Shown piece by piece: positions 1 to 8,791 of a stretch of DNA of 64,000 nt (position 1 is its first letter; the number at the start of each line of letters is the position of its first letter). The notes under the pieces were generated by a model, which searched no databases, was not told the DNA's origin, and saw nothing but the letters and a program-made list of their open reading frames with translations. The stretch is from assembly GCA_039090855.1 (NCBI GenBank), contig CM076999.1, forward strand, positions 112,281,072 to 112,345,071. Direction: 5' to 3'. This DNA is from Macrothele yani (taxonomy: Eukaryota; Arthropoda; Arachnida; Araneae; Macrothelidae). The position numbers were made by a program, and so were the translations under genes.

Positions 1-338
1 TGTTATCTCTATGAAAAGGTGTATCCCAAGTCAAATAACTTCACTTGAAAAACAGTTTAATGAAAAATGTACAGAACAAAAGTTGTAGAACTCTCAATGG
101 AATCTACCAAATGCAACCAAATTTAGCATCATTACTTATTTAATTGCAAGAAAGTGGATGCTGAAAACATTAGATTTATTACCCAGCCTATGAATATTTT
201 AGCTAAATCCCATTAAAACAGAAATAAAATAACACCATGACTATGGAGATGACTTTGTTCGAGGCTCCGGCATGTCTCCCACTAATATTGTATTATTTCT
301 AGCTTAATTCAAGAAAAAATCACCAGCTTCAGAAAATA

Positions 339-1541
339 CACTGAAGTGTCAGAAAAACTGGTACACCAGTCTAATACTTGGTAGGTCCCCCACGGGAGCG
401 CAGGACTGCAGAAATACGACGGGGCATGGACTCCACTAGCTTCTGGAAATATGCTGTAGGCAATGCACACCATACTTCCTGCAGAACGTACCACAATTCG
501 GGTGTATTCCGAGGTCTCGGATTCCTGTGTTCGATAGCGCGTTGCATGGCATCCCAAATGTGTTCTATCACGTTCAGATCTGGGGACTTGGGTGGGTATG
601 GCAACACCCCAAACTCAGATGAATGCTCCTCTAACCATAATGTGGCGTCCCGACACTTGTGTGGAGGTGCATTGTCCTGTTGGAACAGGCCCAACCCATC
701 AGCATGAATGCAGGACATGAACGGGTGTACCTCGTCAGAAAGGATGCGCACATACCGTTGGCCGGTCACAGACGTTTGTAGACGTATCAAGGGCCCCAGT
801 GAAGTATAACTAAACACACCCCATACCATTACGGACCCCCAACCAGTTTCCTGTTGACAGGCGAGATCCAAGGCTTCATGAGGTTTGCGCCACACACGAA
901 TCCTTCCATCTGCCCGATACAGTTGGAAACGCGACTCGTCAGACCATGCTACTTGTTTCCAGTTATCAAGTGTCCAGTGGCGGTGTTGTCGTGCTCAAGC
1001 AATGTGCATAGCTCTGTGTCGTGCACCCATCAAGGGGACTCGAGTTGGGCGTCTGCTCCCAAAGCCCATATCGTGCATGGTACCTTACACAGTCCAGACG
1101 CTGATGCTTGTTGAGGCTCCAGCATTGAGTTCCGATGATACCTGCGAGAGTGTTGCACGCCTATCACGTGAAACGATTCTTGACAGCCGACGATGGTCAC
1201 GTTCACCCAATGTCTTTTTACGGCCACACTGGTATCGTATAGGTTGGAGGTTTTGCCGAAATACTTGTATCCCTTGCAATGGTCGTTCGTGAAAATCCAA
1301 ACTTCGTTTCTAACTCCGAAATACTATGGCCCATCTCACGAGCGCCAACTATGACACCGCATTGAAAATCGCTTAAATCGTTATTACTTGTCATTCTCAT
1401 GCCGAAAACAGCTCTGACAGCTGGCAAGGAAGTCTATCGCTTTATATACGCACTGGCGGACGCAACCGAGTACGCGCATAGGTGACGTTGCTATGTTTCT
1501 TGAATAAGCTCGTCTGTACCAGTTTGTCTGGCCCTTCAGTG
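339..1541 (-). mobile_element. Tc1/mariner element, DD36E type, copy 1
   Basis: The terminal inverted repeats begin CACTGAAGTGTCAGAAAAAC at 339 and end in the matching CTTCAGTG at 1541. Both are flanked by TA (337-338 and 1542-1543), the classic Tc1/mariner target duplication. About 1.2 kb long, it carries a broken transposase on the minus strand. Two relatives lie at 3369-4575 and 29277-30411. It is inserted in the left arm of the foldback structure, so it is younger than that structure. Confidence 0.9.
371..1427 (-). pseudogene. Broken DD36E-type Tc1 transposase (copy 1)
   Basis: Tc1-type transposases cut and paste the element through an RNase H-like DDE domain. The N-terminal helix-turn-helix part starts near 1418-1427 and reads up to FSRTTIAR, where the frame is lost. 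The catalytic part reads WSDES (first Asp, about 930), LFQQDN (second Asp, about 680) and PDLNVIEHIW (Glu, about 560), and ends RSRGGPTKY at 371. Exactly 36 residues separate the second Asp from the Glu, unlike the 34 of standard Tc1. A TGA replaces the Trp codon just upstream of the first Asp, and there is at least one frameshift, so no functional protein is expected. Confidence 0.85.
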
Positions 1542-1638
1542 TAGTTCCATACCTTTACGAGTCCCATTTCTTGAAATTAAATAAGTAATCGATGCTAAAT
1601 TTCGTTGTATTTGGAAAATTCAATTCAGTTCTACGACT

Positions 1639-1855
1639 GTTTTTTTTGATTGAAGGTTTAACGACCACCGTGAGCAACTCAATGGGCTATAAGCAGTCGC
1701 CCGTCCCTAATTTAGGGTCACTGGTTCCAGGGAAGGGAGAGAGCCAGTGCCGTAAGACAAACACAACATCCATGTCTCGCCGGGATTCGAACACGGACCC
1801 CGTTCGGACGAATGATCAGAGGCCATCGCTTAGACCACTGCGCCACCGGGGCGGC
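1639..1855 (-). mobile_element. tRNA-derived SINE, family 1
   Basis: Read on the minus strand, this starts with a tRNA-like head (box A-like TGGCGCAGTGG, box B-like GTTCGAATCCCGG, the RNA polymerase III promoter elements). It continues into a conserved body and ends in a poly-A stretch (poly-T at about 1640). It is flanked by 9-bp duplications TCTACGACT (1630-1638 and 1856-1864), which show retrotransposition. It interrupts the left arm of the foldback repeat. Confidence 0.9.
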
Positions 1856-1895
1856 TCTACGACTTTTGTGGAGCACATTTCTTCCTAATTCTTTG

Positions 1896-2398
1896 GGGAA
1901 ATTTCAAAAATTGGGAACAAAAAATAAGAAATTGGGGACATTTGACGTCCTGAATCAGTTTTTACGTTTTTGAGGACGAAGCATTGCAATTGAGGACTGT
2001 CTCCAGAAAATGAGGACGTCCGGTAACCTAATATATGTTGTTCTCCAACATAGGAAATTGAGGACATTTGACGTCGCCCGCAGTCGGTATATATGGACTT
2101 GAGGACGAAGCATTGCAATTGAGGACTGTCCCCAGAAAATGAGGACATCTGGTTTCCTTAATGTACGCTGTTCTCCAACATAAGAAATTAAGGACATTTG
2201 AGGTCCTCAATCAATTTTAACGGGATTGAGAACGAAGCATTGAAATTAGGGACTGTCCCCAGAAAATGAGGACGTCTGGTCACCTTAGGGATAGTCCTCA
2301 ATTTCAATGCTTCGTCCTTAATTTCATTAAAACTGACTGAGGACATCAAATGTCCTTATTTTCTTATCTATTGTCTTCAAATTTTGAAATTTCCCCCA
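1896..2398. repeat. GAGGAC-rich tandem and inverted repeat
   Basis: Three imperfect units of about 130 bp follow one another, each with the core order 'gaggacatttga - gaggacgaagcattg - gaggactgtcccca - atgaggacgtctgg'. An inverted partial unit follows from about 2290. The outer ends GGGAAATTTCAAAA (about 1899) and TTTTGAAATTTCCC (about 2382) are inverted, so the whole block is palindromic. It forms the centre of the foldback structure. Related fragments occur at about 3160-3255 and 8275-8440. No coding potential is seen. Confidence 0.7.
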
Positions 2399-2850
2399 AA
2401 AATTGAAATCGGAAAAAATGAGCTAAACAAAAGTTGTAATACTCAATCGAATCTACCAAATGCAACCAAATTTAGCATCAATTACTTGCTTAATTGCAAG
2501 AAAATAGACTCATAAAAGTATGGAAAGACCCGAATACTCATAAAGGTATGAAAATAGACTCGAATCAAGTTAGAAATCACGCAATATTAATGGGAGACAT
2601 GCCGAAGCATCGAACAAAGTCATCTCGATAACCATGGTGTTATTTCGTTTCTGTTTTAACTGTATTTAACAAAATACTTATAGGATGGGGCATAAAACAT
2701 CATCTTTCCAGCATAAAAAAAAAAATTGTTGCATTTGGTAGATTTTATTCCATTGAGAGTTCTACAACTTTTGTTCAGTACATTTTTTCATTAAATTGTT
2801 TCTTCAAGTGAAGTTATTGGCCTTAGAATATTCCTTCTCATAGAGATAAT

Positions 2851-3368
2851 ATACGGGTATTCCATGATTTCTGTTCGTTCACTGCACAGTAATTTTTTGG
2901 CTTCAGGTATTTTTTCTTGCACAGAATCACAATGAAATTTCAGCACAAAATCAAAATGCAGCTCTGTTTGCATGTGCTGCCCTCTATGAGTAACATTTAA
3001 AATGTATTAGAATATTCGGCATGATAATATTTCATTGCTATTTTATGCTTATTTCACATGCAAAAATCATCCTTTAGATCCATTGTATGCTTTCCCATGA
3101 AACTGGACAATTATAGTGAAGTTCATAATATTCTTTGCTAACCTTCGGCTTTGCTATAATGTATCAGACGTTGTCCTCAATTTTGCATTGAAATTGAGGA
3201 CATTTCATCTTGTCCTCGATTTCGTTCTCAAATATCTGGTCACCTTAGCTTAGGTCCAAAGTTCCAGAACCATACTCTGCCACTAATCTAACTTGAGTTT
3301 CTCTGGTAGGTACATTTAAAAACTCTATAACTAATCGTTGTTTAACACAGGTGAAAAAGAATCACCTA
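2851..3368. repeat. Gene-free stretch with a GAGGAC-family fragment
   Basis: No open reading frame of note is present. Positions 3165-3250 contain GTCCTCAATTTTGCATTG and an inverted partner, ending CTGGTCACCTTAG, the same ending as the units at 1896-2398. This is probably a solo or deleted copy of that repeat. The rest is unremarkable AT-rich DNA. Confidence 0.5.
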
Positions 3369-4575
3369 CACTGAAGTGCCATAAAAACTGGTACAGACGA
3401 GCTTATACAAAATACATAGCAAAGTCACCTATGCGCGTATTCGGTTGCTTCCGCCAGTGCGTATATAAAGTGATAGATATCCTTGCCAACTGTTAGAGCT
3501 GTTTTCGGTATGAGAATGACAAGAAATAACGATTTAAGCAATTTTCAAAGCGGTGTCATAGTTGGCGCTCGTGAGATGGGCCATAGTATTTCGGAGGTAG
3601 AAACGAAGTTCGGATTTTCACGGACGACCATTGCAAGGGTGTACCGTGACTACAAGAATTCCGGCAAAACCTCCAACTTACGATACCAGTGTGCCCGTAA
3701 AAAGGCTTTGGGTGAACGCACCCATCGTCGGCTGTCAAGAATCGTTTCACGCGACACTTTCGCAGGTATAATCGGAATTCAATGCTGGAGCCTCAACAAG
3801 CATCAGCGTCCGGACTGTGTAAGGTACCATGCACGATATGGGCTTTAGGAGCCGACGCCCAACTCGAGTCCCCTTGATGGGTGCACGACACAGAGCTATG
3901 CGCCTCGCTTGGGCACGGCAACACCGCCACTGGACACTTTATGACTGGAAACACGTAGCCTGGTCTGACGAGACGCGTTTCCAACTGTATCGGGCAGATG
4001 GAAGGATTCGTGTGTGGTGCAAACCCCATGAAGCCATGGATCTCGCTTGTCAACTGAGAACTGTACCGGCTGGTGGTGGGGTCCGTAATGGTATGGGGTG
4101 TGTTTAGCTGGACTTCGCTCGGACCCCTGGTACGTCTACAAACGTCTGTGACCGGCCAACGCTATGTGCGCATCCTTTCTGACGAGGTACACCCGTTCAT
4201 GTCCGGCACTCATGCTGATGGGTTGGGCCTGTTCCAACAGGACAATGCACCTCCACACAAGTGTCGGAATGCCACATTATGGTTAGAGGAGCATTCATCT
4301 GAGATTGGGGTGCTGCCATACCCACCCAAGTCGCCAGATCTGAACGTGATAGAACACATTTGGAATACCATGCAACGCGCTATCGAGCACAGGAATCCGA
4401 GACCTCGGAATACACCTGAATTATGGAACGCTCTGCAGGAAGTATGGTGTGCATTGCCTACAGCATATTTCCGGAAGCTAGTGGTCCATGCCCTGTCGTA
4501 TTTCTGCAGTCCTATGCTCCCGTGGGGGTCCTAGCAAGTATTAGACTGGTGTACCAGTTTTTCTGGCACTTTAGA
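3369..4575 (+). mobile_element. Tc1/mariner element, DD36E type, copy 2
   Basis: It starts CACTGAAGTGCCATAAAAAC after TA (3367-3368) and ends in a more decayed inverted repeat (CTGGCACTTTAGA) before TA (4576-4577). It is plus-strand oriented, opposite to copy 1, and shares most of its sequence. It ends about 240 bp upstream of the splice acceptor of the host exon at 4817, so it probably sits in that gene's intron or upstream region. Confidence 0.88.
3510..4545 (+). pseudogene. Broken DD36E-type Tc1 transposase (copy 2)
   Basis: The N-terminal helix-turn-helix region runs from the ATG at 3510 (MRMTRNNDL) through FGFSRTTIARVYRDYKNSG, longer than the readable N-terminus of copy 1. The catalytic region shows SDETRFQLY (first Asp, about 3968), LFQQDN (about 4232) and PDLNVIEHIW (about 4350), again with 36 residues between the second Asp and the Glu. 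Frame changes near 3780-3830, near 4070 and close to the C-terminus break the protein. A full-length product would be about 340 residues, the normal Tc1 size. Confidence 0.85.
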
Positions 4576-4810
4576 TACGAACAAATAGATGGAGTTCTAT
4601 TACGCAGTAAAATGGAACTAATAGCAGAAAGAACCGTTTGCCGTCTGACTGATTGCTAGGCTACAAGTCATGTGCGGAAGCATAGCGATCAACACGCCTC
4701 TTGTTTGATCGCTATGGGATTTTTGCCGGAGTCTAATCTTATTTTCGTTATATCAGTTTTCGCTTTAATGGGAATCTATTGCATAACTGAAATTAACATC
4801 CGCTTTGTCG

Positions 4811-4816
4811 TTTCAG
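4811..4816 (+). promoter_or_regulatory. Probable splice acceptor of a host gene
   Basis: A pyrimidine-rich run ends in TTTCAG at 4811-4816, followed by exon sequence starting GTACAGATGAG. The sequence becomes visibly less AT-rich downstream. In the coding frame a TAA lies at 4832, so the exon would begin with 5' untranslated sequence. No matching donor could be recognised upstream, since the preceding 1.2 kb is a transposon. Confidence 0.5.
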
Positions 4817-4861
4817 GTACAGATGAGAAACTAACCACCGAGAGGCGTCCAGTATGTGCTC

Positions 4862-5317
4862 ATGGATGTTTCAACGGAATCTCCTACTCAACTGGTTAAC
4901 AGAACGTCACACGTCTCGACGACGTACAACTACACTACAGCGATTCCAGGGCGAGATGATGCAAGCTCAACTCTTTCACCTGGTCACCAGGCCATCTTGG
5001 ATATGCACGAAACGAGCCAGACGAACGCCATTGCCTACGTGGTCGTTGTGCTTATACTGTATGCAATGGGAATGGCCATCGTGATCGTTAAGTACATGCG
5101 GCACGAGCGTTACGAGTCTGGAATCATTCGATTATTTCAAGACCTCATGCAGAGAGACAGTTTCTTCCGCCATTCTGGAAGAAGATCCTCACTTCCCAAG
5201 TGCACCTTTGCTCCTTCTACCATCATCGATGACGATGACGGCGGCGATGAAACCCCTCAGTCTCCTACCTCCCACCATCATGAAAACGGACAGGTACACT
5301 TCGAGAGTAAACTCTAA
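4862..5317 (+). CDS. Single-pass membrane protein, KCNE (MinK)-like
   Basis: The 151-residue protein is not a recognised transposon product. The ATG at 4862 has G at +4 and follows an in-frame TAA at 4832. The N-terminus lacks a signal peptide and has two N-glycosylation sequons, Asn13 (NRT) and Asn23 (NYT). Residues ~57-77 form one hydrophobic segment (YVVVVLILYAMGMAIVIV), followed directly by KYMRHERYES, a basic stop-transfer stretch. The tail carries a basic RHSGRRSS patch and the acidic IIDDDDGGDE (121-130). Known KCNE potassium-channel subunits have this layout: glycosylated outside N-terminus, one membrane helix, short inside tail, coding region in one exon. The YMRHERYES stretch resembles the vertebrate YIRSKKLEHS region, but the conserved DPF motif is not evident. 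The membrane topology is fairly sure; KCNE membership is an inference. Confidence 0.6.
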   Translation: MDVSTESPTQLVNRTSHVSTTYNYTTAIPGRDDASSTLSPGHQAILDMHETSQTNAIAYVVVVLILYAMGMAIVIVKYMRHERYESGIIRLFQDLMQRDSFFRHSGRRSSLPKCTFAPSTIIDDDDGGDETPQSPTSHHHENGQVHFESKL

Positions 5318-5645
5318 GGAGAAACCTTTGAGGGACGTGGATCTAAACATTTTTGAGTGACTGCACATAAAATTGATATAACTGACTGCTTTGCGAGAAG
5401 CGACTATTGTGTTTATCGCACGGTTATGGTTAGCGTTTTGTCGTATCCCCAGCACTATAGATAAGGTTACTTGTCTTCAACCGAGAAATGATTCTAGACG
5501 TTTAAGCATACGTACTGGGAGGTTGTATATGACAATGGCTTCCAAACGACATACCACTGAGATATGTAACGAGCTTCGGTACTACTACTGCCATCTAGAT
5601 ACACAGCAGAGGAAAACGTTCAATTCAGTTACCAGCGCGGGCATC
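5318..5645 (+). other. Probable 3' untranslated region, no gene seen
   Basis: About 330 bp follow the TAA of the KCNE-like exon. No consensus AATAAA is visible and only short spurious reading frames occur. The composition is similar to the exon rather than to the AT-rich transposon surroundings, which suggests untranslated exon or nearby unique sequence. A SINE starts at about 5650. Confidence 0.35.
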
Positions 5646-5649
5646 AAAG

Positions 5650-5813
5650 GGCTGGCTTCAGACCGTTGCAGGTTAGAGCCCGGATGAGGCAAGGTTGGGG
5701 TGCTTGTCTTACGGCACTGGCTCTCTCCCTTTCCTGGAACCAGTGACCTAAAGTTAGGGACGGGCGACTGCTTATAGACCTTAGAGTTGATCACAGTGGT
5801 CGTTAAACCCCGA
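5650..5813 (+). mobile_element. SINE family 1, partial copy
   Basis: A decayed box B (GGTTAGAGCCCGG at about 5671) is followed by the family body: CTTACGGCACTGGCTCTCTC, then CCTGGAACCAGTGACC, then GGGACGGGCGACTGC, ending GTGGTCGTTAAACCCC. The tRNA-like head is eroded and no poly-A tail or target duplication is recognisable, so this is an old copy. Confidence 0.7.
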
Positions 5814-5849
5814 AACCACCCCCGCTCGATGGGACCTTATAACGTTTCT

Positions 5850-6055
5850 TTGGTTGGGAGTTTAAACGACGACGTGAATATCAAAGCGTCTGAGGTGTCC
5901 TCTCCATAATTTACGGCAACTGGCTTAAAAGAAGGGACACAACCATAGAACAAGCAAACCAACCGTGCCTCATCTGAGACAGAAGTCTGCGTTAAGCCTG
6001 GGTGGTTAGCCAGAAACCCGCGCCTCTGACCATGCGACCAGAAGGCAGCTTCATG
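5850..6055 (-). mobile_element. Highly diverged SINE-like copy
   Basis: On the minus strand the order of blocks matches SINE family 1: a head with GGTCGCATGGTCAGAGGC and GGGTTTCTGGCT, a middle GCCAGTTGCCGTAAATTATG, and the end CGTCGTTTAAACTCCCAACC. The last block corresponds to GTGGTCGTTAAACCTCCAATC of the family (shortened here). The divergence is large, so it may be a separate subfamily. Confidence 0.45.
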
Positions 6056-6286
6056 ATTTCTGCAAAAATATTTTAGATCACTGGTTGGCTGTGATTCATT
6101 TGCCCAAGTAAATCTGAACTAACCAATAATGTAAGAGTCTTGATCGCACATTGTGAAGTCTCGAAATAAGCATCAAATCCTGGTTGCGCTAGATCTCTCT
6201 TGCTACAGACCAAAGATCGGTCACGCGAGATATCTCTTTCACCTAAGGTAGGGGTAACAACCTTTTTGAGAGGGTGGGGCCCAAAC

Positions 6287-6489
6287 TGGTGGGCCGCAGT
6301 GGTCTACGCGATGGCTTCTGATTATTCGTCCGGGTTCGAATCCCGGTAAGGCATGGATGTTATGTTTGTCTTACGGTACTTGGTCTCTCCCTTCCCTGGA
6401 ACCAGTGGCCCTAAATTAGGGACAGGCGACTGCTTATAGCCCATTGAGTTGCTCATGGTGGTTGTTAAACCTCCAATCAGAAAAAAAAT
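6287..6489 (+). mobile_element. SINE family 1, nearly complete
   Basis: The tRNA-like head GGGCCGCAGTGGTCTACGCG is followed by a good box B (GGGTTCGAATCCCGG at about 6333-6347). The conserved body follows, ending GTTGTTAAACCTCCAATCAG and a short A run (6481-6488). No convincing target duplication was found. It lies just left of the ~89-bp tandem repeat. Confidence 0.85.
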
Positions 6490-6514
6490 ATTGGCGGTGA
6501 TCTAAATAATTGTT

Positions 6515-7110
6515 TGGTCTACTTACGGATCAGGCCGCGTAACAGGAGAGTGACGTCTCAAACAGAGGGAACTCATCTCTAATGTTATGGTTTTATACTT
6601 TTTTTTTTTTTTTTTTTTTTTTGATTGGAGGTTTAACGACCACCGTGAGCAACTCAATGGGCTATAAGCAGTCGCCCATCCCTAATTTAGGGTCACTGGT
6701 TCCAGGGAAGAGAAAGAACCAGTGCCGTAAGACAAACACAACATCCATGCCTGACCGGGATTCGAACCCGGACCCCTTACGGACGAATGATCAGAGGCCA
6801 ACGCCTTAGACCACTGCGCCACCGGGGCGGCGGTTTTATACTTTCTAGATGACCTTGGTCTACTTCTGGATCAGGCCGTGTAACACAAGAGTGACGTCAC
6901 AAACGGAGGAAACTCATCTCTCTAATGCCATGGTCTTATACTTTCCAGATGGCCTTGGTTTACCTCTGCAACAGTCCGTGTAACATGAAAGTGACGTCAC
7001 AAACGGAGGGAACTCATCGCTTTAATGTCATGGTTTTACACTTTCTAGATGGTCTTGGTGTACTTCTGGATCAGTCCATGTAAAATGAGAGTGACGTTAC
7101 AAACGGAGGG
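6515..7110. repeat. ~89-bp tandem repeat with TGACGTCA palindromes
   Basis: Four units share the order 'tggtctacttctggatcagg - ccgtgtaac - gagtgacgtcacaaacggaggga - actcatctct - atggttttatactttctagatg'. They start at about 6515, 6850, 6945 and 7040. The first unit is split by the SINE at 6601-6831. Two units contain the perfect CREB/ATF-type palindrome TGACGTCA (6892-6899 and 6992-6999). The other two carry one-base variants, TGACGTCT (6551) and TGACGTTA. Whether these bind any factor is unknown. Confidence 0.75.
6601..6831 (-). mobile_element. SINE family 1 with 12-bp target duplication
   Basis: The minus strand starts with the tRNA-like head (GGCGCAGTGGTCTAAGGCG), has box B GGGTTCGAATCCCGG, the family body and a long poly-A (poly-T at 6599-6622). 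The duplication GGTTTTATACTT flanks it at 6589-6600 and 6832-6843. It is inserted in the ~89-bp repeat array, so it is younger than the array. Confidence 0.93.
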
Positions 7111-7340
7111 ACCTTGTGCTTCCTAGATAGCCTTGCTACGCTGACCAGATTCTGGAACACTGATTCGACAACAAAATCGCCGGTGTCCCCGAATTGCCAG
7201 CTCATTTGGGGAGCACACATATTTTCATCCTAAATATCCAAAACATTTTTGTCCCAGAACTGCATTGTTTCTGTGTGACATTCAATCTAAAAATTCGCAT
7301 CCTGAATAGATATACCTGTAGAATGGTGCTAACTTTTGCC

Positions 7341-7595
7341 GTGGGTGGCCTAGTGGTCAGCGTTGGTGACTGCCATGGAGATAGCCTCAGGTTCGAACCA
7401 CTAAATACCCGCTGTGCGTCGGATGGACATGTTAAGCCGTCGGACCACGGGTACTCGCCCGCCGGCAATAAATAAGGGCCTATTGGGCACTCTAGCCCAA
7501 ATCTCCTAGCTTCCTATTTCTAAGGGTTGTTTAAGACCAGGGGTCAAACACTCCCTTCCTAAAAATCCTCTACACGTGATCTGATCTGATGCTGG
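7341..7595 (+). mobile_element. tRNA-derived SINE, family 2
   Basis: The head GTGGCCTAGTGGTCAGCG and box B-like CAGGTTCGAACCACTAA resemble a tRNA promoter. The rest differs from family 1: GGGCCTATTGGGCACTCTAG, then ACCAGGGGTCAAACACTCCC. The 3' end has a short repeated tail (TGATCTGATCTGATG at about 7577-7592) instead of poly-A. Tails of this kind suggest mobilisation by a LINE whose 3' end also carries short repeats. Confidence 0.65.
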
Positions 7596-7684
7596 TAATT
7601 TGTATCCATCAAGCAGAGCTATTATGGAGAGAACATACCTAACAAAAGTGAAATACTTTGCCTTGGATACCTTTTTCTTTTATT

Positions 7685-7880
7685 ATTGGAGGTTTGAAGC
7701 CTACCATGAGCAACTCAGTGGGCTATAAGCAGTTGCACATCCCTGATTTAGAGCCACTGGCTCCAGGGAAGGAGAGAACCAGTGCCGTAAGACAAACACA
7801 ACATCTATGCCTCACCGGGATTTGAACCCAGACACATCTGGGAAGAATGATCAGAAGCCATCGCTTAGACCACTGCCTCA
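7685..7880 (-). mobile_element. SINE family 1, decayed copy
   Basis: The minus strand contains the decayed box B GGGTTCAAATCCCGG, the block CTTACGGCACTGGTTCTCTC and the 3' end GGCTTCAAACCTCCAATAA. The head is partly deleted near 7870. No target duplication is seen. Confidence 0.75.
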
Positions 7881-7944
7881 GGGACACGATTTGAATTAAG
7901 AACAAGCACAGTTAAAAATTGGCCATCCCACTGGAGCATAGCTC

Positions 7945-8105
7945 TAATTGGTCCCCCTTCGTCCGAGTGGGGTGCGGATTTAAGTCCTGCAAGAAGCAAG
8001 GATGATGTGTTTGTCTTACGGCACTGTCTTTCTCCAATTGCCTAGGACCAGTGGCCCTAAATTACAGACAGCCAAGTACATGCAGATCTTACAGTGGTAA
8101 TTAAA
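7945..8105 (+). mobile_element. SINE family 1, remnant
   Basis: The match runs from CGTCCGAGTGGGG and GATTTAAGTCCTGCAAG (lost box B) through GTTTGTCTTACGGCACTG to CCAGTGGCCCTAAATTA. The last part of the body is rearranged. It is an old, degraded copy. Confidence 0.6.
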
Positions 8106-8274
8106 AATTAAATCCCCTAAAATGAAAACAGTTGAAATTTGTTTTTACAGTGAGAATATTGGAGGGTTGGTAAAAAAAAAAAAAAAAAAAACTATTTTTA
8201 AGAACGTTTTTTAATTAAAAATGTAACAAGGTAGTGAGTGATAAAGTCTAAATCTGAGGATGAACATAACAATT

Positions 8275-8440
8275 TGAAGTCAATGAAGTTTAAATTTCAG
8301 AGCATTTAAGAGCCAACATCAAAATTCGAGGACAAGGAAATCCAAATTTGAGGACATAAGATGGTTTTTTTGGGGGGGGGGCAATAAACTACTGTAAATT
8401 TGAGGACTCCCCTCAGGAATTCAGGACCTCTGGCCAGTAG
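8275..8440. repeat. GAGGAC-family remnant
   Basis: Spaced GAGGAC words (8329, 8353, 8402) and an ending CAGGACCTCTGGCCAGTAGG match the 3' end of the units at 1896-2398. It is diverged and interrupted by a G run (8369-8380). Confidence 0.4.
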
Positions 8441-8791
8441 GGTTTTAACGGGCCTTAACCAAGGAGGTTAGAATATTACTTCTAGAGATGCCCTGTTTTC
8501 CAGGTTGCATGGGAACCATTATAACAAATTTGCATATACAGTCAAACCTCGATATCTCAATCCTGAAGGGAGTTATAAAATATTTCGAGATATCGAAAAT
8601 CATTAAATTATAAGAAATTTTAGGCATTTAAAAACAGAACACTCGTGTTCCAATATTTTTTTTATTGTAGCAACAGCTGCTAAAGTTTAAAGAAATAATC
8701 CAACATAGTTTGTTGCATGTTTTTCCCTTTTTCAAGCTCAAGTAGTTTCCAAATGTGATATAACTTTAAATGTTTCAGATGTTATACTCGG

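Larger units (their letters stand above)
1..2850. repeat. Palindromic foldback structure, invaded by two elements
   Basis: The left arm (1-338, continuing at 1542-1638 and 1865-1895) is the reverse complement of the right arm (about 2398-2850). Landmarks such as CTACCAAATGCAAC (105-118) and ACTTTGTTCGA (252-262) recur inverted on the right. Each arm also carries an internal inverted copy of its own first ~150 bases, so shorter palindromes sit inside the large one. The centre (1896-2398) is a GAGGAC-rich array. A Tc1-type element (339-1541) and a SINE (1639-1855) have split the left arm, and removing them restores arms of about 460 bp. I see no coding capacity. It could be a foldback or MITE-type element or a palindromic duplication. 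The left end may lie outside the window. Confidence 0.75.

Noticed and set aside
4672..4899. 75-codon frame just before the KCNE-like exon
   Set aside because: It crosses the splice acceptor at 4811-4816 and is out of frame with the downstream protein. It has a hydrophobic stretch but no family resemblance.
5391..5687. 98-codon frame after the KCNE-like exon
   Set aside because: It runs from probable 3' untranslated sequence into a SINE, has no domain, and ends inside the SINE body.
1639..8100. tRNA genes suggested by GGTTCGAATCCC boxes
   Set aside because: These are the heads of SINEs. They continue into a conserved non-tRNA body and poly-A tail, and I do not see a full cloverleaf.
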